DNA of 18,997 nucleotides from Flammeovirgaceae bacterium (GTDB taxonomy: Bacteria; Bacteroidota; Bacteroidia; Cytophagales; Cyclobacteriaceae): the NCBI GenBank assembly GCA_003229495.1, contig QIEB01000197.1:1-18997 (forward strand). Direction: 5' to 3'. The position numbers and the translations under genes are program-made. The notes beneath the pieces were generated by a model. That model did not search any database, was not told the origin of the DNA, and saw only the letters and a program-made list of their open reading frames with translations. This document shows positions 1 to 7,894 of this stretch, in pieces; the stretch's first letter is position 1, and the number at the start of each line of letters is the position of its first letter.

Positions 1-1
1 G

Positions 2-640
2 GCCATGGCTATTGTTCAAAATTCCATTGATTCCTGGGCTTCCCACACCATAAATTACGATTCTAAAAAGATGAAAAAGTATCAGGAGCAGGGGATTGAA
101 GATTGGCTCTATGGCCCAATGCTGTATGAATCCAAAGTAAATAGCTGGGTAGGTAGTTCCACATTTATTGATTTACCACTGGTGAACGATCGGGCCATCA
201 GTTGGAGTAGCTGGAAATATGGTGCCTACTCCTGGATAAGCTGGGGGGTTGGTGCAGGGTGGAAAGGCGCCTGGTATGATCCGGAAACCTGGAAAGACAC
301 TTACAAGTCAGGGTCTGACTCCGACGCGGACTTTACCTATAAAAAATTAAACGGTAATGGATTACTTATTTATAGTCCGGGGATAGTACCTAACGTGTAT
401 GTGGCATGCCCTTCCATTCGGTTGAAGACCATGAGGGATGGTGTCCAGGAGTATGAATACATGCGACTACTTGCTCAAAAAGATGGAAATAGCAGGCAGG
501 TTGATGAGATTGTTAACAGTATTATAAAACAACCGTTTGGTAAAAAATCCATAGGGAATCTTGATGTTTGGAGCTTTGATGCCCGACAGTGGGATCAGGC
601 TAGAATTCTATTAGGGAAAAAAATAAGCGAAGAAGATTAA
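2..640 (+). CDS. DUF4091 (glycoside-hydrolase-associated) protein, C-terminal part, partial at left edge
   Basis: The reading frame is open to the left edge, so this is only the C-terminal ~212 residues of a longer protein; the ATG at 5 is probably internal. The visible part resembles the DUF4091 module found at the C-terminus of predicted secreted glycoside hydrolases. It has a tryptophan-rich stretch (RAISWSSWKYG, then SWISWGVGAGW), a GNGLLIYSPG segment, and the hallmark PSIRLKTMRDGVQEYEYMRLL, where families of this type usually show S-I-R-x-K-x-x-R-D-G-x-E-D-Y-E-Y. The catalytic domain and any signal peptide lie outside the window, so substrate and reaction cannot be read here. The stop is 9 bases before the next gene, which suggests co-transcription with the beta-helix protein. 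The family call is from motif recognition; a role in polysaccharide breakdown is inference. Confidence 0.8.
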   Translation, partial: AMAIVQNSIDSWASHTINYDSKKMKKYQEQGIEDWLYGPMLYESKVNSWVGSSTFIDLPLVNDRAISWSSWKYGAYSWISWGVGAGWKGAWYDPETWKDTYKSGSDSDADFTYKKLNGNGLLIYSPGIVPNVYVACPSIRLKTMRDGVQEYEYMRLLAQKDGNSRQVDEIVNSIIKQPFGKKSIGNLDVWSFDARQWDQARILLGKKISEED

Positions 641-649
641 CTATCATAT

Positions 650-2266
650 ATGACCTACCACACGATCCTTATCTCAATAATTTTAACTATCAATATACTT
701 CAGGTTACCGGCGCAGATGGGGATCCTACCATCCCAAAACAGGTAGAGACCCCATACCCCACAGTACGAAACATAACTATTGAATGGTACATCGACGGTG
801 ATGAGAACCAGAATAGCCGGGTGGAGGTGATGTACAGGGTAAAAGGAATCAAAACATGGTTAAAAGCAATGCCGCTCCGAAGAATCCCAAAAGGTCAAAA
901 TATTGGATTTACCTGGGAAAACAGGCACTCCGGGAGCATTTTCGACCTTGAACCGAATACTGAGTATGAAATAAAATTGGATTTAGAAGATCCTGATGGA
1001 GGGTCGGCAACCCGCAAAATTGAGGTGGCTACCCGTCCAATACCCACCATACCAAAAAGTGCCGAGATTATTGAGTTGGCTCCGGGAAATTACGATACCC
1101 TTAACGTCAAAAGCGGTACCAAAGAAAGGCCAGTGGTCTATACCTGCTCGACCGGGGAGGCCATCTTTGAGCATATCAATATGAGGAACAGCCAGTGGGT
1201 CTTTATTGAGGGCCTGGTGGTGGAAAACCTCTTTAACTCAGGCAACAACTCAGGCATTAATCTGACTGGGGCGGAAAATTGTGTTATTAGAAGATGTCAA
1301 ATCTATTCGGTCTATGGAATAGTTGCTCAAAAACCAGGTGCTAAAAACTGCTATATAAGCGATAATGTGATTGAAGGCATCGTCGGGTGGACGGATGAAC
1401 AAACGGGTGCCCATGGCAATAATGTTGGAGAGGGTGTTCAAATAACTGGCCCTGGGAATGTAATTTGTTATAATGAAATATCCGGATTCAGGGATGGCAT
1501 CTCATTCTTTGAAGAGTCCCGGAATATGGGGCCTCAAGTGAGTATTGATATCTATAACAATGAACTTTTCAGACATGGTGATGACGCCATAGAGGCAGAT
1601 TTCTGCATGTCCAATTGCCGGATATACAGAAATAGAATTACCAATTGTTATGTAGGACTAAGCTCACAGCCAGGATTAGGCGGTCCTACATATTTCATAA
1701 GGAACTCAATGTACAATATTGTACACTCCGCCTTCAAGCTGAAACGTTACAGCCAGGGTGATGTAGTATTGCACAATACCGTGGTAAGAATTGGCGACGG
1801 ATTAGGAGGCAATTCAAAACTCGAACGTGCCTATTTTAGGAATAATCTGGCGATAGGGGGTGAAGCCGGTACCACTAATTGGGGTGGATATGGCGCAGGC
1901 AATCCTTATGGCGCAGATATAATTGAACCAGGAGCATTCAGTGATTTCGACTACGATGCAGTTGGTGTGGGCGGTGGAGTTCCATACCGGGCAGAAATTG
2001 GCGGCATCCCTTTTGGTAAAGTGGAACCGCATGGAGTTGAGGAAATTGACCTGGAAAAGACATTTTACAATGTAAGTTTTCCTTATCCACCCTTTCCAGA
2101 GCGAGAGATAATGGACTTGAGATTAAAAAAAGGATCGAAAGCCATTGATGCTGGGGTATATATCCCCAATATTAATGATGGATATTCCGGAGCCGCACCT
2201 GATTGCGGCGCCTATGAGCTGGGTCAGGATCTACCGCATTACGGTCCCAGGCCAATTGATAAATAG
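650..2266 (+). CDS. Secreted Fn3-like / right-handed parallel beta-helix protein
   Basis: A 538-residue exported protein. Residues 1-22 form a hydrophobic signal peptide, although its n-region has no Lys or Arg. Residues ~33-130 look like a fibronectin type III-like domain (VRNITIEWY, then LEPNTEYEIKLDLEDPDGG). From ~137 to ~430 short asparagine-rich strands recur (CVIRRCQIYSVYGIV, CYISDNVIEGI, VICYNEISGFRDGI, CRIYRNRITNCYVGL), the pattern of a right-handed parallel beta-helix as in pectate-lyase-like and 'right-handed beta helix region' proteins. HGDDAIEAD at 309-317 is typical of a secreted branch of this fold. The C-terminus (DLRLKKGSKAIDAG, then APDCGAYELG) is also common in such proteins. 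It follows the DUF4091 gene by 9 bases. It is likely a polysaccharide-binding or lyase-like protein; no catalytic residues could be assigned with certainty. Confidence 0.82.
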   Translation: MTYHTILISIILTINILQVTGADGDPTIPKQVETPYPTVRNITIEWYIDGDENQNSRVEVMYRVKGIKTWLKAMPLRRIPKGQNIGFTWENRHSGSIFDLEPNTEYEIKLDLEDPDGGSATRKIEVATRPIPTIPKSAEIIELAPGNYDTLNVKSGTKERPVVYTCSTGEAIFEHINMRNSQWVFIEGLVVENLFNSGNNSGINLTGAENCVIRRCQIYSVYGIVAQKPGAKNCYISDNVIEGIVGWTDEQTGAHGNNVGEGVQITGPGNVICYNEISGFRDGISFFEESRNMGPQVSIDIYNNELFRHGDDAIEADFCMSNCRIYRNRITNCYVGLSSQPGLGGPTYFIRNSMYNIVHSAFKLKRYSQGDVVLHNTVVRIGDGLGGNSKLERAYFRNNLAIGGEAGTTNWGGYGAGNPYGADIIEPGAFSDFDYDAVGVGGGVPYRAEIGGIPFGKVEPHGVEEIDLEKTFYNVSFPYPPFPEREIMDLRLKKGSKAIDAGVYIPNINDGYSGAAPDCGAYELGQDLPHYGPRPIDK

Positions 2267-2456
2267 TTACTCAGTAAAATTGAAATGGTACGGAAACAGG
2301 TGACAACAATTCTTTTTAAAATGCCGGGGCATCTAGGTAGTCTTACCATAAATTTTCTGAAATGATGGGTTACTCGATGAATAAGGAGTTAATCGAAACC
2401 ACTGATATTCTGAACTCCAAAAAAAATTCCTTTATAGAACTGGGTCGTTCACCTAA
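2267..2456. other. Intergenic gap between convergent genes, no supported gene
   Basis: These 190 bases separate the beta-helix gene (+) from the SnoaL-like gene (-). A 32-codon frame on the + strand (2362-2460) has no recognisable similarity and is not called. The only structural element noticed is a short palindrome at 2321-2332, listed separately. Confidence 0.5.
2318..2335 (-). terminator. Possible weak hairpin terminator downstream of the SnoaL-like gene
   Basis: On the minus strand AGATGC-CCCG-GCATTT can fold into a short stem (six pairs including one G-U) with a four-base loop, followed by only a brief T run. It lies about 125 bases past the stop of the SnoaL-like gene. The stem is short, so this is tentative. 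Confidence 0.2.
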
Positions 2457-2840
2457 TTAATACATTGTATTGCTGTGTGCTGAAATTTCTGGTATTTGTT
2501 GCATTGAATCCCAATGTTCAACGATTTTTCCATTGTCATGAAATCTGAAAAAGTCCATTGTCACGTATTCTTGATTGTCTGGCCAAATTTGATGTGTATG
2601 CAAGGCTACCAATTCTCCTTCGGCAACTGATCGAATGAATTCGATTGATTTATTCGGATATTCATTTTTCATTTTTTCAAAATATTCAATGAACGGCTCA
2701 ATCCCATCACCAACTAATGGATTATGCTGAATATATTCCGATCCTACATATAGTTCCACTGCCCTCTTTGGGTTACCGTCGTATGCCATTTTATAAAAAG
2801 CAATGGCGTTCTGTCTATTTTGATTCAAAGTATTAATCAT
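2457..2840 (-). CDS. SnoaL-like / NTF2-fold family protein
   Basis: A 127-residue cytoplasmic protein with no signal peptide. The layout matches the small SnoaL-like (NTF2 superfamily) proteins annotated as 'nuclear transport factor 2 family': an N-terminal helix (NRQNAIAFYKMAYDGNPKRAVELY), then the near-diagnostic VGSEYIQHNPLVGDGIEPFI, a middle strand with EGELVALHTHQIWPD, and the C-terminal strand DFFRFHDNGKIVEHWDSMQ. The length and the ending (SAHSNTMY) agree with a complete family member. These proteins form cone-shaped alpha+beta barrels; members include ketosteroid-isomerase-like and polyketide-cyclase-like enzymes, but most are uncharacterised. The gene is divergent from the ORF6N gene across 55 bases. 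Fold assignment is confident; no specific reaction can be claimed. Confidence 0.85.
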   Translation of the reverse strand: MINTLNQNRQNAIAFYKMAYDGNPKRAVELYVGSEYIQHNPLVGDGIEPFIEYFEKMKNEYPNKSIEFIRSVAEGELVALHTHQIWPDNQEYVTMDFFRFHDNGKIVEHWDSMQQIPEISAHSNTMY

Positions 2841-2895
2841 AATTACATACTATAATGAACTAACAGGTAAGGTAAAATACCAAAGGAAATCTAAA

Positions 2896-3453
2896 ATGCA
2901 GGGCCTCTCGAAAACGACAATAGAAGCGAAGATATATCTTATTCGGGGCCAAAAAGTGATGCTGGATAGAGATTTGGCAGAGCTTTATGGAGTTGAAAAC
3001 AAGGTGTTAGGGCAGCAAGTGAAAAGAAACAGCAGCAAATTTCCTTCGGATTTTATGTTTAAGCTTTCACCGAAAGAGATCGATGATTTGCGGTCACAAA
3101 TTGTTACCGCAAATATATCATCTAAAAGCAGAGTTCCACCGGCTGTCTTTTCTGAACATGGAGTTTTAATGCTGGCAAACGTATTGAACAGCGAAAGGGC
3201 CAACAATGTGAGTATTCAGATTATCAGGATCTTCACAAAGATGAGGGAGATGATTGTAACTCAGAATGATATACTACTCAAAATTGAACAACAGTGGAAT
3301 TTTGTGCAGATTATGTCCCCATGGCATCCAGGCATCCTTTTATGTAGCCGACAGATTCAGAAAGGCCGGGCATGGGGTCCTCAGCGTCTTTCTCATATTC
3401 AATGCTTACCACTCCTTGATAATTCTTCTCAACCAGCATTGCCAGGAATTTAG
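2896..3453 (+). pseudogene. ORF6N-domain DNA-binding protein, 3'-truncated
   Basis: Residues ~5-90 are a clear ORF6N domain (a KilA-N-associated, phage-derived putative DNA-binding module common on Bacteroidota chromosomes): IEAKIYLIRGQKVMLDRDLA, ELYGVENKVLGQQVKRN, KFPSDFMFKL. The usual following segment is present as FSEHGVLMLANVLNSERA and IIRIFTKMREMI, and the start of the C-terminal coiled coil (ILLKIEQQ, residues 127-133) is intact. Relatives normally continue with a charged helix such as LEKKV plus several more turns. Here, from about residue 134 (base ~3295), the frame becomes unrelated sequence (WNFVQIMSPWHPG and on) because it enters the antisense strand of the TIM-barrel gene. It therefore looks like a gene whose 3' end was lost by deletion or rearrangement, with 52 accidental residues added. 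A truncated but functional protein is possible, since the domain itself is whole. Confidence 0.72.
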
Positions 3454-4144
3454 GTATATCTATAACGCCCCTACCCACTTCCACTGTTTTTCCATCTTCC
3501 GCTGCTTTATCCACATCTTTTAAATGGATGTCAAATAATCGCGAAAAATACTGTTTCCCTGCTTCTGCTGGATCTACGCCAATTCTCTGGGTATGACCTA
3601 TGTCCATGCATAAACCAAACCTGGGATCCAGGTCTTTAATCTTTTCATAAACACTTTCAGGGCTGGGGTATTGGTCATCTCCGGGACCGTGGTTGTGAAT
3701 GGCTACCTTGATGTCATACTGTTTGATTTTATCATTGGTATACTCCAGCAAGTCGTGACCAGGAACCCCTACGATTATTGACATATCGGCGTTTTTTGCG
3801 TATTCGAATGCCTGATCGACCTCACTTTTGTCCTTCATATAAATAACACCCCCTCCATAGAGAATCAATCCGGCATCACTTACTTTCTTTGCACTATCTT
3901 TTAGCTCTTGGACCGTTGAACTTAGTGGTAAGTGCATGCTTTTGAAGCACATATAATCCAGCCCGGATCTTTTGGCCATGGCAATAGTTTTGGCCTGGGT
4001 AAACTCCCTGAGACTATAGGATGCCAGACCAAGTTTTAATTTTGTGTTTTTAGTCACAGCGTCTTGAGCGGTAGATCCCATGGGGACCAGTGACACCGCA
4101 GTAGTAAGGGCGGATATTTTTAGAAAATCTCTTCTTGTTTTCAT
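3311..4144 (-). CDS. Tat-exported sugar phosphate isomerase/epimerase-like TIM-barrel protein
   Basis: A 277-residue protein of the xylose-isomerase-like TIM-barrel family (AP endonuclease 2 fold). The N-terminus TRRDFLKISALTTAVSLVP is a twin-arginine signal, so the protein is probably exported folded to the periplasm. Barrel motifs include LGLASYSLREF (35-48), VAIHNHGPG (147-155), LCMDIGHTQRIG (178-189), FDIHLKDVD (204-212) and VVSIEYEKD (245-253). Asp181, His207 and Glu249 sit where this family places divalent-metal ligands; His150 and His184 lie nearby. Related enzymes isomerise or epimerise sugars or keto-sugars. It is 118 bases downstream of the PQQ-dehydrogenase gene on the same strand, suggesting that an oxidised sugar might be its substrate (inference). 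Its last 143 bases are overlapped antisense by the truncated ORF6N reading frame. Confidence 0.88.
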   Translation of the reverse strand: MKTRRDFLKISALTTAVSLVPMGSTAQDAVTKNTKLKLGLASYSLREFTQAKTIAMAKRSGLDYMCFKSMHLPLSSTVQELKDSAKKVSDAGLILYGGGVIYMKDKSEVDQAFEYAKNADMSIIVGVPGHDLLEYTNDKIKQYDIKVAIHNHGPGDDQYPSPESVYEKIKDLDPRFGLCMDIGHTQRIGVDPAEAGKQYFSRLFDIHLKDVDKAAEDGKTVEVGRGVIDIPKFLAMLVEKNYQGVVSIEYEKDAEDPMPGLSESVGYIKGCLDAMGT

Positions 4145-4156
4145 GGTTTATTTTTG

Positions 4157-4261
4157 TCAAAAGTCAAATTTAATATCTGATGGCTCAAATTGCAATTCGT
4201 AAAGACTTTCAAAATTGGTTCTCTTCACATAGATAGTATCAGAGTAATTGCTAATTCCTTT
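4157..4261 (-). other. Short coding-like stretch in the gap after the dehydrogenase gene (possible gene remnant)
   Basis: Between the stop of the PQQ dehydrogenase (4263) and the TIM-barrel start (4144), one minus-strand frame reads without stops and gives a protein-like sequence: SDTIYVKRTNFESLYELQFE followed by PSDIKFDF and a TGA. It has no start codon or ribosome-binding site of its own in the gap. It may be the tail of a gene deleted from between the two flanking genes, or chance. I do not recognise a family. Confidence 0.2.
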
Positions 4262-4262
4262 G

Positions 4263-6467
4263 CTAATCCTCTGGCAATTTAAAAGCATAATAGTAATCAC
4301 CTGATTTTGTGCCTTGATACCCTCCTCCACCGGCCGCAATGACCACATATTGATGGCCATTTATAGAATAGGTTGACGGGGTCGCATACCCGCCTACGGG
4401 CAATTGAAATTCCCATAAAATTTCACCTGTTTCCTTATCAATTGCCCTGAACTTTTCATCACGAGATGCTCCAATAAATATCAATCCACCGGCGGTAACT
4501 ATGCCGCCTCCAAATAGTTGGGTGCCGGTAGGGGGTATTCCCTGCTTTGTCAGTTCTTCATATTCCCCTAAAGGTACCTTCCACTCTATTTCACCAGTAT
4601 TGAGATTCACTGCACATAAATTACCCCAGGGAGGCTTAATGCCAGGATATCCAAATTGATCTCGCAATTGCTTGTAGGCTTTCAATTTGTATCTCTTTCC
4701 GGTGTTTTGTTGGGTAGATTCCTCTACTATCTGGGCTTCTTCTAGAGGTAATAGCTCTACTGCTTGTTGATCATCCAATTCAAATAGATAGGCCAAAACC
4801 GCACGTCTATTTATTTCCGGCAATGCCTGAAATGAGGGCATTAATCCCTTGCCTATTTTCAATAGTAATTGAGCCTCATTAAGAGAAATACTATCTTTCA
4901 CATGTATGAGAGAAGGGTAAGATATGTTTCCCTTACGGTCCTCAACATGGCAGGAAGCACAATTTTTCAAATAAACCCTTTCGCCAAACACCATCATATC
5001 TTCAAATTCGTTCCTTACTTCAAATGCCGGAACATCTTCTACCAATTGAACCATGTTTGGTATCTCATTGACACCTATGTAGATTGTGCCCGATTCAGGG
5101 TCAAAAGCACCACCACTCCACTCTCCTCCTCCCAGAAACCCAGGCAGTTGGATTGTTCCGTTTATCGATGGCGGAGTATAGATAGGTCCAAGCGTATAGC
5201 CCTCGATTTGTTTAAGGATGTTTTCTTGAGCTTCTGTAGAGATATTTGTCACCAAACTTTCATCAAAGTGTTGTCGTACCAGAGGGGGCGGTTTAAGGGG
5301 GAAAGGCTGCGTTGGCCAGGTTTCCTCATCTTTCATAACGGATTGTGGGACAGGGCGTTCCTCAACATCAAAAAGTGGGGTCCCTGTTTCTCTGTCCAAC
5401 AAGAATATATACCCTTGTTTTGTCAGCTGGGCCACCGCATCCGTGGCCTCTCCATTATGATTTACCGACACCAGATTTGGCGGAGCTGGGATATCGTAGT
5501 CCCATAAATCATGGTGAGACACCTGAAAATGCCAAATATACGCTCCAGTCTCAGCATTAAGCGCCAGTACAGAATTTCCAAACAAGCCTTTTCCTTTACG
5601 GTCTGCCCCATAAAAATCATGGGTTGGGGCACCAGTCGGGGCAAAAACAATTCCTCTTTTCCGATCTATACTCATCCCTCCCCAGGCATTTGCCCCCCCG
5701 CCTATCTGGTAATGATCTTCCGGCCAGGTGTCATAACCGAATTCTCCAGGATGCGGAATGGTATGAAAAATCCACTCTAATTCACCATTATACACATTAT
5801 ATGCCCTGATATGTCCGGGCAGCGATCCATGGGCTTCATAGAGGCTTGATCCCATAATAATCAGGTCATTATAAATTACTCCAGGAGAGGTATTTCTAAT
5901 AAAAGCGCTTGCCTTATCGAAAGTCCTGTCTAAGCCATCCCTAAGATCCACCGCCCCATTATTCCCGAAATCGGGAATAGGCTTCCCACTAGTTGCGTCA
6001 ATTGCCCGGAGCTCATTCTGTACACAGTAGAACAATCTTTTATCATCTCCATCTTCCCAATAGGTGAGCCCTCGATTAGAAATTCCATTTTCTGCTACAA
6101 ATTCTTCTCCGTTTCCAGCAGGATGGTATTCCCATATTTTTTTTCCGGTGCCAGCATCCAGGGCAAATACTTTCATTGAAGCCGAAACGGCATATAAAAC
6201 ACCATCAATAATTATGGGATTGCACTGAAGGGTGCCACTTTGTTTGTCGCCCGTACGATAAACCCAGGCAACTTCAAGGTCCCTAACATTTTCTTTATTG
6301 ATTTGATCTAATTTGGAATAGGCATTGCGCCCCTCATCACCACGATATGATTCCCAGGAGATGTACGGATCGATTACCGTGCTGTCTTCCATACTTTTCT
6401 GGCAGGAAATAGTGGATATGCCTAACACTAATGCAACCAAAAAAAAATATGATGGTTTGTTTTGCAT
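4263..6467 (-). CDS. PQQ-dependent (quinoprotein) dehydrogenase with embedded cytochrome c domain, lipoprotein
   Basis: A 734-residue lipoprotein: hydrophobic signal ending in STISC, with the lipidated cysteine at 22. It resembles quinoprotein glucose/alcohol-type dehydrogenases, 8-bladed propellers that oxidise sugars or alcohols with pyrroloquinoline quinone. The entry motif WESYRGDEGRNAYSKLDQIN (38-57) and LEVAWVYRTGD (64-74) are characteristic, as are ANAWGGMSID (259-268), VSHHDLWDYDIPAPP (316-330) and FGGGIVTAGG (652-661). A cytochrome c domain is inserted before the last blades: CASCH at 503-507 covalently binds haem, and Met543 (KGLMPSF) is the likely second iron ligand, giving an internal electron exit. 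The C-terminus (YYYAFKLPED) is normal for the family. Substrate is not readable. No pqq biosynthesis gene is in the window. The TIM-barrel gene downstream suggests a sugar pathway. Confidence 0.9.
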   Translation of the reverse strand: MQNKPSYFFLVALVLGISTISCQKSMEDSTVIDPYISWESYRGDEGRNAYSKLDQINKENVRDLEVAWVYRTGDKQSGTLQCNPIIIDGVLYAVSASMKVFALDAGTGKKIWEYHPAGNGEEFVAENGISNRGLTYWEDGDDKRLFYCVQNELRAIDATSGKPIPDFGNNGAVDLRDGLDRTFDKASAFIRNTSPGVIYNDLIIMGSSLYEAHGSLPGHIRAYNVYNGELEWIFHTIPHPGEFGYDTWPEDHYQIGGGANAWGGMSIDRKRGIVFAPTGAPTHDFYGADRKGKGLFGNSVLALNAETGAYIWHFQVSHHDLWDYDIPAPPNLVSVNHNGEATDAVAQLTKQGYIFLLDRETGTPLFDVEERPVPQSVMKDEETWPTQPFPLKPPPLVRQHFDESLVTNISTEAQENILKQIEGYTLGPIYTPPSINGTIQLPGFLGGGEWSGGAFDPESGTIYIGVNEIPNMVQLVEDVPAFEVRNEFEDMMVFGERVYLKNCASCHVEDRKGNISYPSLIHVKDSISLNEAQLLLKIGKGLMPSFQALPEINRRAVLAYLFELDDQQAVELLPLEEAQIVEESTQQNTGKRYKLKAYKQLRDQFGYPGIKPPWGNLCAVNLNTGEIEWKVPLGEYEELTKQGIPPTGTQLFGGGIVTAGGLIFIGASRDEKFRAIDKETGEILWEFQLPVGGYATPSTYSINGHQYVVIAAGGGGYQGTKSGDYYYAFKLPED

Positions 6468-6558
6468 TTCATTTGGAAATTAATACAAATTGACTTTAAA
6501 ATACTGTAGCCTTACCAAAAAATCGTACATTTTTAAAGTGTAACAAATTTCTCTCCGT
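6468..6558. promoter_or_regulatory. Divergent promoter region between dehydrogenase and amidohydrolase genes
   Basis: These 91 bases must carry the promoters for two divergent lipoprotein genes. The stretch is AT-rich. On the + strand TACATTTT at 6526-6533 is one mismatch from the Bacteroidota -7 element TAnnTTTG, but no matching TTG lies at the expected distance upstream. No convincing minus-strand element was found. The shared region would allow coordinated control of the two units. Confidence 0.35.
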
Positions 6559-7872
6559 ATGAAAAATTTATTGAATTGGCTGGGCATTGTATTGTTAGGC
6601 GTACTTAGCTGCTGTTCACCCCTAAGTACTACTGAAGAAAAGCAAGAAAAAAAACCCACATTTCTCATAATTGAGGCAAATAGTAATGAAATACCCATTG
6701 GAAATAAGACTATTGCAATTGTAGGAGTTTCACTTATTGACGGTCTTGCGGGATCTCCCATGGAAAATGCTAGTGTTATAGTTCGAAATGGAATCATTGA
6801 TGAAATAGGCAATGTGGGCGACTTGTCGATACCAAATGATGCCGAAATTATCAGCGGAGAGGGCCTGACCCTTATGCCTGGTTTAATTGATGCTCATTAT
6901 CATAATTCTACGGGTTTCCCTGCTATAATTTTAAAACGCGGCATTACCTCGTTAAGGGATCCGGGAATTTGGATTGAAGATTACGATGGGGAACGACAAA
7001 AAGGTGATCCTCTTCCAAGGTTGTTCCTAACCGGCCCCCATCTGGATATGCCTCCTCCGACCTGGCCTAATGATTGTTATGCCGTTCGGGACAAAGCAGA
7101 GGTAAAAGAGGCATTGGACTATTTAATCAGCGAAGGGAGCACCGCAATTAAGGTATATCACAGACTATCGCTGGGCTTGATCAAAGAGGTTTGCGATATC
7201 GCGCATGCCCATGGCCTTCCGGTCACTGGACACTTGGAAATCACCGATGCCCGCCAGGCTATTTTAGCAGGTTTAGATGGCATAGAGCATGTAACTTCAC
7301 TAGGATCTGCATTAATTCCACGCAAAAAAGCAGAAGTTTACCGACAAAGGATAATGGCCGATAGCGAAGAAAGGAAGCCTGGCCGATATGAAATGTGGAA
7401 AGATATTGACGTCAATAGTAAAGCGGCCGATTCATTGATCAATTTTCTGGTGGCACATCAAACATTTCTTACGCCAACTTTGGGCACTTTTGAACGCAGG
7501 TATGAGGATGAAAAACAGGACAGTACAGCCACGGAAGGTTTTCAGAACATGATGGCATTTATCGGCAGGTGCCAGGAAGCCAATGTCAGAATTGTGGTTG
7601 GTTCTCATGGGCCGTGGAATAATTATATAGAACAAGGATGGACCTATCAATATGAGATGGAATTACTGGCCAAAACCGGTATGGATAATATGAAAATAAT
7701 CCAGGCAGCTACCATCGAAAATGCGAGATTCTTTAAAATTGATCATCGGCTTGGAAGCATTGAAAAAGGCAAACAAGCTGATCTGGTATTGGTAGATGGA
7801 AATCCTGTGGCTGATATTAAAGCCATGTACAATATTAATAAGGTAATGTTGAATGGAAAGTGGGTTGACTAA
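6559..7872 (+). CDS. Amidohydrolase superfamily lipoprotein (imidazolonepropionase-like subgroup)
   Basis: A 437-residue lipoprotein: the signal peptide runs to VLSCC with the likely lipidated cysteine at 18. The amidohydrolase fold is evident: an N-terminal composite-domain strand (VSLIDGLAGSPMENASVIVRN), then LMPGLIDAHYH with the metal-binding pair His113/His115, Lys198 in AIKVYHRLS (possible carbamylated bridging lysine), His225 in PVTGHLEI and His244 in GIEHVTSLGS, and the C-terminal GSIEKGKQADLVLVDGNPV (398-416) that closes the small domain. Where many relatives have G-[ST]-D, with Asp as the catalytic base, this protein has VVGSHGPWNN (347-355), so His350 stands at or near that position. 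The family hydrolyses C-N and related bonds in small cyclic or acylated compounds; the substrate here is unknown. It is convergent with the transglutaminase-like gene, 22 bases away. Confidence 0.88.
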   Translation: MKNLLNWLGIVLLGVLSCCSPLSTTEEKQEKKPTFLIIEANSNEIPIGNKTIAIVGVSLIDGLAGSPMENASVIVRNGIIDEIGNVGDLSIPNDAEIISGEGLTLMPGLIDAHYHNSTGFPAIILKRGITSLRDPGIWIEDYDGERQKGDPLPRLFLTGPHLDMPPPTWPNDCYAVRDKAEVKEALDYLISEGSTAIKVYHRLSLGLIKEVCDIAHAHGLPVTGHLEITDARQAILAGLDGIEHVTSLGSALIPRKKAEVYRQRIMADSEERKPGRYEMWKDIDVNSKAADSLINFLVAHQTFLTPTLGTFERRYEDEKQDSTATEGFQNMMAFIGRCQEANVRIVVGSHGPWNNYIEQGWTYQYEMELLAKTGMDNMKIIQAATIENARFFKIDHRLGSIEKGKQADLVLVDGNPVADIKAMYNINKVMLNGKWVD

Positions 7873-7894
7873 CCAAGTGGGATTATATTAACAC

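Noticed and set aside
2362..2460. 32-codon + strand frame beginning MMGYSMNKELIE in the gap after the beta-helix gene
   Set aside because: No similarity recognised, no promoter or ribosome-binding site, and it overlaps the stop of the SnoaL-like gene.
2457..3453. The SnoaL-like and ORF6N pair as a toxin-antitoxin or defence module
   Set aside because: The genes are divergent, the SnoaL-like protein is a typical housekeeping-type family member, and the ORF6N gene is truncated; nothing supports a paired function.
4869..5507. 212-codon + strand open frame inside the dehydrogenase gene
   Set aside because: It is antisense to a clearly coding, motif-rich gene, lacks any recognisable domain, and has the low-complexity look of a shadow frame.
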